From Gemmatimonadaceae bacterium (lineage in GTDB: Bacteria > Gemmatimonadota > Gemmatimonadetes > Gemmatimonadales > Gemmatimonadaceae): a stretch of 63,770 nucleotides of DNA. The stretch is from positions 1 through 63,770 of the forward strand of contig JBBEBQ010000024.1 in NCBI GenBank assembly GCA_040882285.1, given 5' to 3'. How positions within the stretch are numbered: position 1 is the stretch's first letter; every line of letters begins with the position of its first letter. The notes under the pieces were generated by a model. That model saw nothing but the letters and a program-made list of their open reading frames with translations, ran no database searches and was not told the DNA's origin. The translations under genes were made by a program, and so were the position numbers. Positions 25,850 to 34,545 of the stretch are shown here, in pieces.

Positions 25850-27217
25850 TTATACACGCGGGCCGTCGATTCCGAGCCGCTTCATCCGCCGGTAGAGATT
25901 CGGACGATCGGTGCTGAGTCGGCGCGCGGCGTCCGCGACGTTCCACTTCGCCTCGTCCAGCGCCCGCACGATGAGCCGGCGCTCGTAGTCGTCCAGCGCG
26001 TCACTGAGCGGGAGACTGTCCGACGGAAGAGCCCCGGGAGACACGGTGTCGCCCGTATGCGGCAGCACGGCGGTCATGTGCGCGCGCGTGAGCTCCTCGC
26101 CCGGATAGAGGATTCCCATCCGCTCAACTATGTTCGCGAGCTCGCGCACGTTGCCCGGCCACGAGTACTCCTCGACCGCCGCGAGCGCGTCCGCGCTCCA
26201 CCTCACCCGCGGACGTCCGGTCCTGGAGTGGTGCAGCTCGGTGAAGTACTTCGCCAGCTCCACGGCATCCCCGTCGCGCTGGCGCAGCGGCGGAAGCGTC
26301 AGCGGGATGACGTTGAGGCGGAAGTACAGGTCTTCGCGAAACACACCCTCCGCCACTCCCCGCGCGAGATCGTGGTTGGTCGCCGAGATGATTCTCACGT
26401 CTACGTTCACGGGCTTGCTCCCGCCGACGCGCTGGATCTCCTTCGCTTCGATGGCGCGCAGCAGCTTGGCCTGCGCCTCGGGCCCGAGATCACCGATCTC
26501 GTCGAGGAACAACGTTCCGCCGTGCGCGAGCTCGAACCGGCCGATCCTGGTCTGTGTCGCTCCGGTGAACGCGCCACGCTCGTGGCCGAACATCTCGCTC
26601 TCCACGAGATCCCGCGGGATGGCGGCACAATTCACCCTGATGAACGCGCGGTCGCGGCGCCTGCTGGCGTCGTGGATCGCCGCGGCGACGAGCTCCTTCC
26701 CGGTACCGGACTCGCCGGTGATGAGGACGCGGGACTCTGTCGGCGCCAGCCGCTCGATCAGAGCTCGGACGCCCTCCATCTGCGGGCTGCTGCCGACCAT
26801 CCGGCCGCCGATGCCGAGCTCTTCCCGGAGCGCCCGCGCGGCCAGCTTCGTCCGGCGCAGCTCGGCCGCCGCGGCGGCGGTGAGCAGTACGCTCTCCGGA
26901 GTCAGCGGCTTCTCGAGAAAGTTGAACGCGCCGAGTCTCGTCGCCCGTACCGCGTCGCCGAGTCCGGCCCGGCCGCTCATCATGACGACGGGAATGTCCG
27001 GATGGGTCTCACGGAGCTTCGTAAGCGTGGCCATGCCGTCGAGCGCGCCGGGCATGAGCAGATCGAGCAGCACGACGTCGGGCTCCTCCTGCTCGGCGGC
27101 GGCCAGCCCCGCGGTACCGTCATCCGCTTCACGGACGTCGTAGCCCTCGGCGCTCAACAGCGCGCCGACCATCCGCCGGATGTTCGGCTCGTCGTCGACG
27201 ATCAGGACGCTAGGCAC
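25850..27217 (-). CDS. Sigma54-dependent response regulator, NtrX-like
   Basis: 455 residues. The receiver domain (1-120) has DDE near 8-10 and phospho-Asp in VVLLDLLMPG. The AAA+ sigma54 interaction domain has Walker A GESGTGKE, the GAFTGA loop in ERGAFTGATQTRIG, and GTLFLDEIGDL. A Fis-type helix-turn-helix is at the C-terminus (NVADAARRLSTDRPNLYRRMKRLGI). It activates transcription from sigma54 promoters when phosphorylated. Its likely partner kinase is encoded upstream at 27569-28804, with a small membrane protein in between. NtrX is favoured over NtrC because of the kinase type and the DUF4390 neighbour. Confidence 0.92.
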   Translation of the reverse strand: MPSVLIVDDEPNIRRMVGALLSAEGYDVREADDGTAGLAAAEQEEPDVVLLDLLMPGALDGMATLTKLRETHPDIPVVMMSGRAGLGDAVRATRLGAFNFLEKPLTPESVLLTAAAAAELRRTKLAARALREELGIGGRMVGSSPQMEGVRALIERLAPTESRVLITGESGTGKELVAAAIHDASRRRDRAFIRVNCAAIPRDLVESEMFGHERGAFTGATQTRIGRFELAHGGTLFLDEIGDLGPEAQAKLLRAIEAKEIQRVGGSKPVNVDVRIISATNHDLARGVAEGVFREDLYFRLNVIPLTLPPLRQRDGDAVELAKYFTELHHSRTGRPRVRWSADALAAVEEYSWPGNVRELANIVERMGILYPGEELTRAHMTAVLPHTGDTVSPGALPSDSLPLSDALDDYERRLIVRALDEAKWNVADAARRLSTDRPNLYRRMKRLGIDGPRV

Positions 27218-27229
27218 GTTGGGGGAAGG

Positions 27230-27538
27230 TCAGCCGCGCGGCGCGGAGGGTGTGAATCTGTCCGCGCCGGCGGGCAGAGCGGCTCCCTGATGCCGTCCTT
27301 CGGAAAGAAGCTGGGTAGTGAACCGCTGGCCCTCGGAGATGCGCTCCACCTCGATCGCGATGGCGTCCACGGCCTGCTCGATCCGCTCGAGGCGTCCGAA
27401 AATCTCCGGCGGCACCGGCGGCCGCAGCGACTGCCTGTCGGCGCGGCGCGCCAGCGCGCGGGAGATGGGAAGAAATACCGCGACGAGCCCCACTACGATG
27501 AAGAGCGTGATCGGGATCAGCTCGCCGGGAATGTTCAT
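27230..27538 (-). CDS. Small single-pass membrane protein, hypothetical
   Basis: 102 residues. One N-terminal transmembrane helix (LIPITLFIVVGLVAVFLPI) is followed by a basic stop-transfer stretch (RALARRADR) and a probable coiled-coil (FGRLERIEQAVDAIAIEVERISEGQRF). It lies between kinase and regulator genes, 12 nt before the regulator start, so it may tune that two-component pair. No family is recognised. Confidence 0.7.
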   Translation of the reverse strand: MNIPGELIPITLFIVVGLVAVFLPISRALARRADRQSLRPPVPPEIFGRLERIEQAVDAIAIEVERISEGQRFTTQLLSEGRHQGAALPAGADRFTPSAPRG

Positions 27539-27568
27539 TACGGGTCCATTCTGTGTGTGGCCGCCGGA

Positions 27569-28804
27569 TCAGCCGGCTGCCGGTGGATGCGCGGTCGGAA
27601 GAACGATGTCGATCCTGGTGCCCTCGCCGGGTGCGCTCGAGCCCGAGACGCTCCCACCGTGCGCGAGCACGGTCTGCCGCGCGATGGCGAGTCCGAGGCC
27701 GGTTCCACCCGGCTTGCTCGTAATATACGGCTCCCAGATGGTGGCGAGTTTCTCGGCAGGAATTCCGCAGCCGTCGTCGGCGACGGAGATGAGCACCGAT
27801 CTCCCGTCGTCGCCGCGCGCTTCGCTCACGCGCACGGCGATGCGTCCCGCTTCGCCGCAGGCTTCGACGGCGTTGATGAGCACGTTCGACAGCGCCGCGG
27901 CCAGCGCGTCATGGTGACCCCGGACCCGGGGCAGATCCGGCGCGATGTCGAGCTCGAGCGCGAACTCGCGCGGCACCGTCGCGCTTGCGGAGTACCGCAC
28001 CAGCTCGGCGACGTCGATCTCCGCGACGGCTCCGGCCGGAAGCCGCCCGAAATCCGCGAAGCTGCGCGCCATCCGCTCCAGGCGGCGCGTCTCCGTCTTG
28101 AGGACGTCTATGCTGTCGGCCATTTCGGGCGGCGCGTCCGACTCGATCCGATCGACGGCGAACCGGATCGGCGTCAGCGGGTTCTTGAGCTCGTGCGCGA
28201 ACTGACGCGCGCTCTCCCGCAGGACCTGGAGCCGCTCCTGCTCGACGGCGCGGCGGCGCCCTTCGGCGATCTCCGTCGCCATGCGCCGCATTCTCTGCCG
28301 CAGCGTCTCGAACTCGGGCGCGCCCCGACCGATCGCGTTCTCCGGCAGCGGCTCGCCGCGCGAGATCAGCGCCGCCCACCTGACCAGCTCGTCGAGCGGT
28401 CGGCTCAGCTGCCGGCTGAGGTGACCGGCTACCTTCGACGCGATCACCGCGAAGACCAGCAGAGTCAGCAGGGCGACGACGCCGATCACCTGCGCGGCAC
28501 GCTCGACGACGTACTGGTAGCGCCGCGACTGCTCCAGCGAAGCCCGGAGCTCCTGCTCGTGCCTGTCTATAAGCTGGCGCTCGGCGGGCGTAAGTCGCTT
28601 GTCCTGCGCGACGGCAATCGCGGCCCGGCCGCTCGTCGCGACGTCCTCCCAGCCTCCCGAGCCGGTGATCAGCGGGACCGCCGTGCGCACGGTTCCGCTC
28701 CAGGCGAGCGTGAGCAGCACCGCCGGCGCGAGCGCGAAGGCCAGTAGTATGACCAGGAGCCGGGTGCGGAAGCGGGGCGGGCGAGAAGCCAATTTGGGCG
28801 CCAA
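27569..28804 (-). CDS. Membrane sensor histidine kinase, NtrY-like
   Basis: 411 residues. Two transmembrane segments (residues about 15-40 and 104-125) flank a short periplasmic loop. A HAMP-like linker (SRQLSRPLDELVRWAALISRGE) follows, then the dimerisation helix with the phospho-His in FAHELKNPLTPIRF, the form typical of NtrY. The ATPase domain has NVLINAVEACG (N box), VADDGCGIP (G1) and GGTGLGLAIARQTV (G2). It is the first gene of a minus-strand group with the NtrX-like regulator and diverges from the NYN gene with a 71-nt spacer. The signal is unknown; NtrYX systems have been linked to nitrogen, redox and envelope control. Confidence 0.9.
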   Translation of the reverse strand: MAPKLASRPPRFRTRLLVILLAFALAPAVLLTLAWSGTVRTAVPLITGSGGWEDVATSGRAAIAVAQDKRLTPAERQLIDRHEQELRASLEQSRRYQYVVERAAQVIGVVALLTLLVFAVIASKVAGHLSRQLSRPLDELVRWAALISRGEPLPENAIGRGAPEFETLRQRMRRMATEIAEGRRRAVEQERLQVLRESARQFAHELKNPLTPIRFAVDRIESDAPPEMADSIDVLKTETRRLERMARSFADFGRLPAGAVAEIDVAELVRYSASATVPREFALELDIAPDLPRVRGHHDALAAALSNVLINAVEACGEAGRIAVRVSEARGDDGRSVLISVADDGCGIPAEKLATIWEPYITSKPGGTGLGLAIARQTVLAHGGSVSGSSAPGEGTRIDIVLPTAHPPAAG

Positions 28805-28875
28805 AGTTACCTATTCACAGTGACTTGGCTAAGTTATAGAAGTTTGCGGCACGACGTATTTCTCCTCAGGAAGGT

Positions 28876-30285
28876 ATGAGTCCAAGCTCCATGCAGACGA
28901 GCGCGAAACCATCGCGCCCACCCGTCAAACCCGTTTATCGTGGGCCCCAGGCCCTTTCGCACCCCGTCGGCTCGCCGGTTCAACACGCTCCGAACGCGGC
29001 GCTGCTCATCGACTTCGACAACGTCACGATGGGCATACGCTCCGATCTCCAGAGCGAGCTGAAGAACCTGCTCTCGTCCGAGATAGTCAAGGGAAAGGTC
29101 TCCGTTCAGCGGGCGTACGCCGATTGGCGGCGCTACCCGCAGTACATCGTGCCTTTGGCCGAGGCGTCGATCGATCTCATCTTCGCGCCGGCCTACGGGT
29201 CGTCGAAGAAGAACGCGACCGACATCCGCCTGGCGATCGACGCCCTCGAGCTGGTGTTCACGCGACCCGAGATCGGCACGTTCATTCTCCTCTCCGGCGA
29301 CTCCGATTTCTCGAGCCTCGTGATCAAGCTCAAGGAATACGGCAAGTACGTCATCGGCGTGGGAATCCGGGAATCGTCCAGCGACCTGCTCGTGCAGAAT
29401 TGCGACGAGTATTACAGCTACAACGCGCTGGCCGGGCTGGTGAAGAGCGGCGACGAAGAGGTCGTGCCTCGTGATCCGTGGGAGCTGGTGAGCGCCGCCG
29501 TCGCGCACATGAAGAAGAACGGCGACGTGATGCGCGCCGACCGGCTGAAGCAGGTGATGCAGCAGATGGACAGCTCGTTCGATGAGAAGAACCTCGGCAT
29601 GTCGAAGTTCTCGCGCTTCGTCACTGAAGCCGCGCAGCGCAAGCTGCTCACGCTTAAGAAGATGGAGAACGGCCAGATCGAGATCGACGCGCCGAGCGCT
29701 GGAATTCACGCCAAGGCCGACGCGGGACGCACGGCGCAGCCGGCACGGGCCGGCGAGCCCGCGCGCGAGCGCGGCGGCAGAGGCAGTCGCGCGCGCGGTG
29801 GGCGCGGCCGCGGCAAGGACGCTCCGGCAACCGGCGACTCGACTCCTGCAGCCGTGCCACAGGAATTCACGGTGGGCGATCAGCTGGGTCTCGCGGCGGC
29901 ATCCCGCACGACGTCCGGCCCAGAGAGCACGACGCCCGCTCGAGGGATCGCGCGCGGTCGCGCACCCGTCCGAGGACGACGCGGTGGCTCGCCGCCGGCC
30001 AACCTGCTGTCGGTGGGCGTGGTGGAGCTGAACGAGGCGCCGCCCGCGGGCCGGCCCGCGGAGAACGGGGAGACGCCGGTCGGCGACTCGGCTGCCGCGG
30101 CCCGGCCGCGCCGGCGCGGACGTACGCGCGGTGGCGCAACGAAGAAGGCGTCCGCCGAGAAGACGTCCGCCGCCGAAGCGTCGGGCACGAAGCAGGCGGC
30201 GGCCAAGCGGCCGCGCGCCCCGCGACGAAAGAAGAAAGATGCGGGAGCGCCTCCAGCGCCCCCCGGCGCGGAGAGCGAGAGTTGA
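28876..30285 (+). CDS. NYN-domain (LabA/DUF88-like) RNase with OST-HTH/LOTUS domain and basic low-complexity tail
   Basis: 469 residues. A PIN-like NYN nuclease domain spans about 40-190 with acidic residues in LLIDFDNVTMG, KNATDIRLAIDA and LLSGDSDFSSLV. A LOTUS/OST-HTH domain (about 200-275: DPWELVSAAVAHMKKNGD to MENGQIEID) is predicted to bind RNA. The last 200 or so residues are Arg/Gly/Ala/Lys-rich and disordered, with RGG-like patches (RGGRGSRARGGRGRG) and an Ala/Lys end, as in RNA-binding or condensate-forming proteins. An AGGAAGG lies just before the ATG. It overlaps the glycosylase gene by 4 nt. Confidence 0.88.
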   Translation: MSPSSMQTSAKPSRPPVKPVYRGPQALSHPVGSPVQHAPNAALLIDFDNVTMGIRSDLQSELKNLLSSEIVKGKVSVQRAYADWRRYPQYIVPLAEASIDLIFAPAYGSSKKNATDIRLAIDALELVFTRPEIGTFILLSGDSDFSSLVIKLKEYGKYVIGVGIRESSSDLLVQNCDEYYSYNALAGLVKSGDEEVVPRDPWELVSAAVAHMKKNGDVMRADRLKQVMQQMDSSFDEKNLGMSKFSRFVTEAAQRKLLTLKKMENGQIEIDAPSAGIHAKADAGRTAQPARAGEPARERGGRGSRARGGRGRGKDAPATGDSTPAAVPQEFTVGDQLGLAAASRTTSGPESTTPARGIARGRAPVRGRRGGSPPANLLSVGVVELNEAPPAGRPAENGETPVGDSAAAARPRRRGRTRGGATKKASAEKTSAAEASGTKQAAAKRPRAPRRKKKDAGAPPAPPGAESES

Positions 30286-30905
30286 AAGAGAACGCCGCGC
30301 TGACCGCGCGGCGTTCTCGTATCGGGAAGGTCTTGCCCGCGACGTTCTACGACAGCGACACGGAGCGCGTTTCCCGCGAGCTGCTCGGCTGCGTGCTCGA
30401 ATGCACGACCGCCGGAGGAAAGGCGTCGGGAATCATCGTAGAGACGGAGGCGTACATCGGCGAGCACGATCCCGCGTGTCACGCCGCGGCCGGGCGGACC
30501 GGGCGGACCGCAGCGCTGTACGGCCGGCCCGGCATCGCGTACGTGTACTTCATCTACGGGATGTACTGGTGCGTCAACGCCGTGACGCGCGCCGAGGGAC
30601 TGCCGAGCGCGGTGCTGATCCGCGCGCTGGAGCCGTTGACGGGAATCGAGCTCATGCGCGCGCGGCGCGGGCCGGCGCGGTCCGATCGCGAGCTCGCGAA
30701 CGGGCCCGGCAAGCTGTGCATCGCGCTCGGCATCGGCCGGGAGCACAACGGGACGAGCCTGCGGCGCGGGCCGCTGGTGATTCGAGAAGGGGAGCGCGTG
30801 CCCGATCGCGACGTGGTGATCGCGTCGCGGATCGGGATAAAAAAAGCGGCCGACTGGCCGCTGAGATGGTACGTGAGAAACAACGAGTTCGTGTCGAGGG
30901 GATAA
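30282..30905 (+). CDS. 3-methyladenine DNA glycosylase (AAG/MPG family)
   Basis: 207 residues from TTG 30282, which overlaps the previous TGA (TTGA). The mammalian-type alkyladenine glycosylase excises alkylated purines to start base-excision repair. Seen: LARELLG-like SRELLGCVLE, the catalytic Glu region IIVETEAYIGEHDPACHA, YVYFIYGMYWCVNAVT, LIRALEPLTG, and LANGPGKLCIALGI. The non-AUG start is supported by the 4-nt overlap. It converges with a small outer-membrane gene across a long inverted-repeat region. Confidence 0.93.
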   Translation: MKENAALTARRSRIGKVLPATFYDSDTERVSRELLGCVLECTTAGGKASGIIVETEAYIGEHDPACHAAAGRTGRTAALYGRPGIAYVYFIYGMYWCVNAVTRAEGLPSAVLIRALEPLTGIELMRARRGPARSDRELANGPGKLCIALGIGREHNGTSLRRGPLVIREGERVPDRDVVIASRIGIKKAADWPLRWYVRNNEFVSRG

Positions 30906-30930
30906 CACTCTCTGGATTGGCTGGGTCCAG

Positions 30931-31105
30931 GAATATTCCAAGGGGAATCCAGGCCGTGAGCAGTGAGCTGTTAGCAATCAGCAATCAGCAACTGCGATTC
31001 GGACGTTTATGGGATTTCGCCGGCAAACGCGTCGAAACGTCCAATATGTCAGTTGCCTGAGAGCTGACAGCTAACAGCTCACGGCCTGGATTCCTTTTGG
31101 AATAT
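30931..31105. repeat. Large nested inverted repeat between convergent genes
   Basis: The left arm (30931-30975) and right arm (31070-31105) are reverse complements over about 36 bases (core GGAATCCAGGCCGTGAG), apart from a 7-nt CAGTGAG duplication in the left arm. An inner pair GGACGTTT (31001-31008) and AAACGTCC (31035-31042) nests inside. The left half also holds CAGCAAT-type tandem units. It could terminate both convergent transcripts or be a decayed palindromic element. Confidence 0.75.
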
Positions 31106-31117
31106 CCCGGGAGCCGT

Positions 31118-31774
31118 CTATCTGGCCATCGAGCTGCCGAAGTTGTACCGGACTCCGACCTCCCAGCCAACCAACGGCCCGTCGTTGAGCAGGAACCGCC
31201 TGCTCGCGGGTGTCGCCGTGAGTTGAGTGAACAGCGCCGCGCGGGTGAACTGTGCCTGCACTCCCGCGAGCCCCAGCACCGATGCTCGACTTCGCTGGTC
31301 CTCGATCGCCGTGAGGACTCCTGAGCCTGGCGGATTTCCCGCGCTGTCCGCGACCGCCCTCGCGCGGCCGATCACGTTGAGCGACATCCCCAATCCGGCG
31401 TAGGGGCGCATTATTCCGAACGCGCGCGGCGCGACCACGGCGGCGAAGCCGAAGCGACGCAGATTTCGGAGATCTACTTCGCGCAGGCCGCCCGAGACCG
31501 ACGGATCGCTGACCGATGTGCGGATGTCGAAGCTGGAATGATCCGCGAACACCCATAGGCCTCCGGCGCTCCGCGTGATGAACCATTCCGCACCGATGCT
31601 CGGCGTCCACGTGCGCTCCGTCTCCGAGGTCGCGACGGACAGCGTTCCTACCTTTGCACCCCAGAACCACGAGTTCCGGAAGGGGCGCGACTCCTGCGCC
31701 TGCACGGTCGTCGTGAGCAGGGCGGTGATTCCCAGCGCGCGGATGATTGAGCCCAGAGGCATGACGTTCCTCAT
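31118..31774 (-). CDS. Small outer-membrane beta-barrel-type protein
   Basis: 218 residues with a Sec signal peptide (ALGITALLTTTVQAQ). The mature sequence has alternating strands rich in aromatics and glycine (FWGAKVGTLSV, GFAAVVAPRAFG, PYAGLGMSLNVIG, GWEVGVRYNFG), as in small OmpA/OprF-like eight-strand barrels. It ends in NFGSSMAR rather than Phe. Its start overlaps the kbl stop by 4 nt, so it is the last gene of the tdh-kbl transcript. Function unknown. Confidence 0.7.
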   Translation of the reverse strand: MRNVMPLGSIIRALGITALLTTTVQAQESRPFRNSWFWGAKVGTLSVATSETERTWTPSIGAEWFITRSAGGLWVFADHSSFDIRTSVSDPSVSGGLREVDLRNLRRFGFAAVVAPRAFGIMRPYAGLGMSLNVIGRARAVADSAGNPPGSGVLTAIEDQRSRASVLGLAGVQAQFTRAALFTQLTATPASRRFLLNDGPLVGWEVGVRYNFGSSMAR

Positions 31775-32979
31775 TTGAGAAGTCCGACCTTCTTTCCGAC
31801 GACCTTGAACGCGGCAATCGCCTCGTCCAGATCGTCGCGGGAATGCGACGCGCTAACCTGGCAACGGATGCGGGCCTCCCCCTGGGGCACGACCGGAAAG
31901 CCGAAGCCCGTTACGAAGACGCCCTCCTCCAGCAACATGTCACTCATTTTCATGGCTGTCGCGGTCTCCCCGACGATTATGGGCACTATCGGGGTCTCAC
32001 CGGGGAGAGGGGCGAAGCCCGCCTCGGTGATTGCCGCGCGGAAGTAATTGGCGTTATCCCGGAGCCGGGTGACCCGGTCCGGGTGCGCCTGGAGATACCG
32101 CACGGACGCGAGGGCGCTGGCAGCCACAGTCGGCGGGAGCGCGTTCGAGAAGAGCTGCGGGCGCGAGCGCTGCGTGAGCATGTCACACAGCGCGGCGGAT
32201 CCGGCCACGAAGCCACCGGCCGCCCCGCCGAGCGCCTTGCCGAGCGTGGAGGTGATCACGTCTACTTCTCCGACCACGCCGAAGTGCTCCGGTGTGCCGC
32301 GTCCCGTCGCGCCCAGCACGCCCGTCGCGTGCGAGTCGTCCACGGCGACGATCGCGTCGTGCTCGCGCGCGACGTCGAGAATCTCCGGTAGCCGCGCGAT
32401 GCTCCCTTCCATTGAGAAGACGCCGTCGGTCCAGATGAGGCGCCGGCGCGCGTCTTTCGCGCCCGCGAGCTTCTGCCGCAGATCATCCATGTCGGAGTGC
32501 TTGTACACAGCCGTTTCACACTTGCCGATCGCCTTGGCGAGGCGCATGGAGTCGACGATCGACGCGTGATTCAGCGCATCGGAGACCACGAAGTCGCCCT
32601 GCTCGACGATCGTCGCGGTCAACCCCTCGTTGGCGTTCCATGCGGAGACGTACGACAGCGAGGCTTCGGTTCCCACTAGCCGTGCCAGCGCCGCTTCCAG
32701 GTCGCGGTGGATCGTGAATGTGCCGCAGATGAAGCGTACGCTGCCGGTGCCCGCGCCGAACTTGTCGAGCGCGAGCTTTCCCGCCTTGACCACCTCGCGC
32801 TGGTTGGCCAGGCCCAGGTAGTTGTTCGACGAGAGGATGAGAACTTCCCCGCGGCCTTCCATGAGAACGCGCGCATCCTGCGGCGAGTCGAGATGGTTGA
32901 GCCGCTTGTATACGCCTTCGGCGCGGAGCTGCGCGAGCCGCTCCTCGATCTGCGCGGTGAACTGCTGGTTCAGGGTCAT
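31771..32979 (-). CDS. kbl: Glycine C-acetyltransferase (2-amino-3-ketobutyrate CoA ligase)
   Basis: 402 residues. It splits 2-amino-3-oxobutyrate with CoA into glycine and acetyl-CoA, the second step of threonine breakdown. Alpha-oxoamine synthase signatures: SSNNYLGLANQ, GTGSVRFICGTFTIHRDLE, WTDGVFSMEGSIARLPEI, VDDSHATGVLGATGRGTPEHF and the PLP-Lys region ITSTLGKALGGAAGGFVAGS. It lies 10 nt after tdh on the same strand, so the whole pathway is in one unit. Confidence 0.95.
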   Translation of the reverse strand: MTLNQQFTAQIEERLAQLRAEGVYKRLNHLDSPQDARVLMEGRGEVLILSSNNYLGLANQREVVKAGKLALDKFGAGTGSVRFICGTFTIHRDLEAALARLVGTEASLSYVSAWNANEGLTATIVEQGDFVVSDALNHASIVDSMRLAKAIGKCETAVYKHSDMDDLRQKLAGAKDARRRLIWTDGVFSMEGSIARLPEILDVAREHDAIVAVDDSHATGVLGATGRGTPEHFGVVGEVDVITSTLGKALGGAAGGFVAGSAALCDMLTQRSRPQLFSNALPPTVAASALASVRYLQAHPDRVTRLRDNANYFRAAITEAGFAPLPGETPIVPIIVGETATAMKMSDMLLEEGVFVTGFGFPVVPQGEARIRCQVSASHSRDDLDEAIAAFKVVGKKVGLLK

Positions 32980-32989
32980 GGCAGCTTCC

Positions 32990-34015
32990 TCAAGCGATCT
33001 CGAAGATGACTTTTCCGGCGTCGCCGGACCGTATCGCCGCGACGGCCGCTTCGGCCTCTTCCAGCGGGAAGCGATGCGTGATGACGGGAGTCGGATCGAA
33101 CTCGCCGGAGCGAAGCAGCCGCGTGACCTGATGCCACGTGTCGTACATCCTGCGTCCGACGACGCCGTAGATGGTGATTCCCTTGAAGATCACCTCGCTC
33201 GCGAAATCGATCTCGATGGGCGCGGCCGGGATCCCCAGCATCTGCACACGTCCGCCGACTCGCACCAGCGCCAGCGCCTGGTGCACGGCCGGGTCCACGC
33301 CCGACATCTCCAGGACGACGTCCGCGCCGAGCCCGCCGGTCGCGCTCATCACTTCGGCCCGCAGGTCGGCCGGGTGCACCGCGGAGTGCGCGCCCATCGT
33401 CCGCGCGAGATCGAGGCGCCGGTCATTCACGTCGGACGCGATGACGCGCGCGGCGCCGGCGGCGCGGCAGACGCCGATCGCGAACAGGCCGATGGGACCG
33501 CATCCCGTGACCAGCACGACGGCGCCGGGGATGTCCGCGGTGAGCGCGGTGTGCACGGCGTTGCCGATTGGATCGTGAATTCCGCCGACGTCGTAAGAGG
33601 TAGAGTCGTCCAGATGCCAGACGTTGCTCGCGGGCATGGCGATGTATTCGGCGAAGCAGCCGTCGCGATCGACGCCGATGATCCGGGTGTGCGGGCAGAC
33701 GTGGGCGTTACCGGTCCGGCAGAGCATGCACCGGCCGTCCACGATGTGGCCTTCGGCCGTGACACGGTCGCCCTCGTGCACGTCGGTGACCAGCTTGCCG
33801 ACGCTCGCTACCTCTCCCGCGAACTCGTGTCCCACCACGAACGGCGGCTTGCACCGGCTGCTCGCCCACTTGTCCCACTCGTAGATGTGCACGTCGGTAC
33901 CGCATACGCCGGCCCGGATCACGCGGATGAGCACCTCGTCGTCGCGGATGCTCGGAACCGGCACGTCGCGCAGCGCGAAGCCGGGCGCTGCCTTCTCCTT
34001 CACGAGAGCCTTCAC
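32990..34015 (-). CDS. tdh: L-threonine 3-dehydrogenase
   Basis: 341 residues, family length. A zinc-dependent medium-chain dehydrogenase that oxidises threonine to 2-amino-3-oxobutyrate with NAD+. Catalytic zinc ligands are in AGVCGTDVHIYEWDKW and VVGHEFAGEV. The structural zinc cysteines lie in CMLCRTGNAHVCPHT, and the NAD-binding fold in VLVTGCGPIGLFAIGVC. The IHDPIGNAVHT segment is TDH-typical. It is followed by kbl 10 nt later. Upstream is a 360-nt divergent gap shared with the histone-like gene. Confidence 0.96.
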   Translation of the reverse strand: MKALVKEKAAPGFALRDVPVPSIRDDEVLIRVIRAGVCGTDVHIYEWDKWASSRCKPPFVVGHEFAGEVASVGKLVTDVHEGDRVTAEGHIVDGRCMLCRTGNAHVCPHTRIIGVDRDGCFAEYIAMPASNVWHLDDSTSYDVGGIHDPIGNAVHTALTADIPGAVVLVTGCGPIGLFAIGVCRAAGAARVIASDVNDRRLDLARTMGAHSAVHPADLRAEVMSATGGLGADVVLEMSGVDPAVHQALALVRVGGRVQMLGIPAAPIEIDFASEVIFKGITIYGVVGRRMYDTWHQVTRLLRSGEFDPTPVITHRFPLEEAEAAVAAIRSGDAGKVIFEIA

Positions 34016-34375
34016 GTTACGGTGTCCGGTTTGTGGTGTGTGTCGCGCGCCACACGCGCGCCGCCACGCATGAAGAAAGCATCACGGCGGTCCCGTGACA
34101 AGCGACAAAACGCGCGTGCATGTCGCGGCGAAGCGTGCTGCGAACGCGAGCGATGCGTCAGCCGAAACAAAATTGCAAAATTCGTTTGAAGTCCGCGCCT
34201 CACATTTGCTATTGCGTGATTGACACGACAATTCCTATATTCGCGTCGATCACGCGTGCGTGCACGATGGTCGTGTGAGTGCGCGTGGTGTTGCAACGTT
34301 CGAAGTTGCAGTCGCTGTAACTCGCCGGTCCACCGGTGGACAGGTGAGAAACCTACTCCTGAATGGAGCGAGACG
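34016..34375. other. Gene-free divergent spacer with structured leader of the histone-like gene
   Basis: No credible gene is seen in these 360 nt. They contain a candidate promoter (34212-34243), a 6-bp inverted repeat TGCAAC/GTTGCA at 34292-34310, and a perfect 14-bp palindrome GTCCACCGGTGGAC at 34328-34341. The segment 34030-34160 is rich in CGCG/GCGC words. The tdh promoter, reading left, should also be here but is not obvious. Confidence 0.6.
34212..34243 (+). promoter_or_regulatory. Candidate promoter of the histone-like gene
   Basis: TTGCGT (34212-34217) is followed 18 nt later by TATATT (34236-34241), a plausible -35/-10 pair. Alternatively TTG...TATATTCG resembles the Bacteroidetes-type -33 TTG / -7 TAnnTTTG layout with 21-nt spacing. 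It lies in an AT-rich island and would give a leader of about 130 nt. Confidence 0.45.
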
Positions 34376-34507
34376 ATGGCAGCCAGAAAGAAGGGACGGA
34401 AAAAGGCAGCTGGCCGCAAGACGGCCCGCAAGAGCGCCCGCAAGACGGGCCGCAAGACCGCCCGCAAGAGCGCGCGGAAGAGCTCGGCCAAGAAGCGCAA
34501 GCGCTAG
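34376..34507 (+). CDS. Short histone-like, Lys/Arg/Ala-rich basic protein
   Basis: 43 residues, nearly all Lys, Arg, Ala, Gly, Ser and Thr, built on GRKTARKSARK repeats, like the tails of histone H1 or bacterial Hc1/HU-tail proteins. It probably binds nucleic acid nonspecifically. The ATG at 34376 has GGAG at 34365-34368, 7 nt upstream. It has its own promoter candidate, a palindrome-bearing leader, and a strong terminator right after it, so it is a monocistronic gene that could be highly expressed. Short size makes homology weak, but composition and signals support it. Confidence 0.8.
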   Translation: MAARKKGRKKAAGRKTARKSARKTGRKTARKSARKSSAKKRKR

Positions 34508-34545
34508 AGCCGCGCTGCCGCCGCTCATCGGCGGAATAGAAGAAG

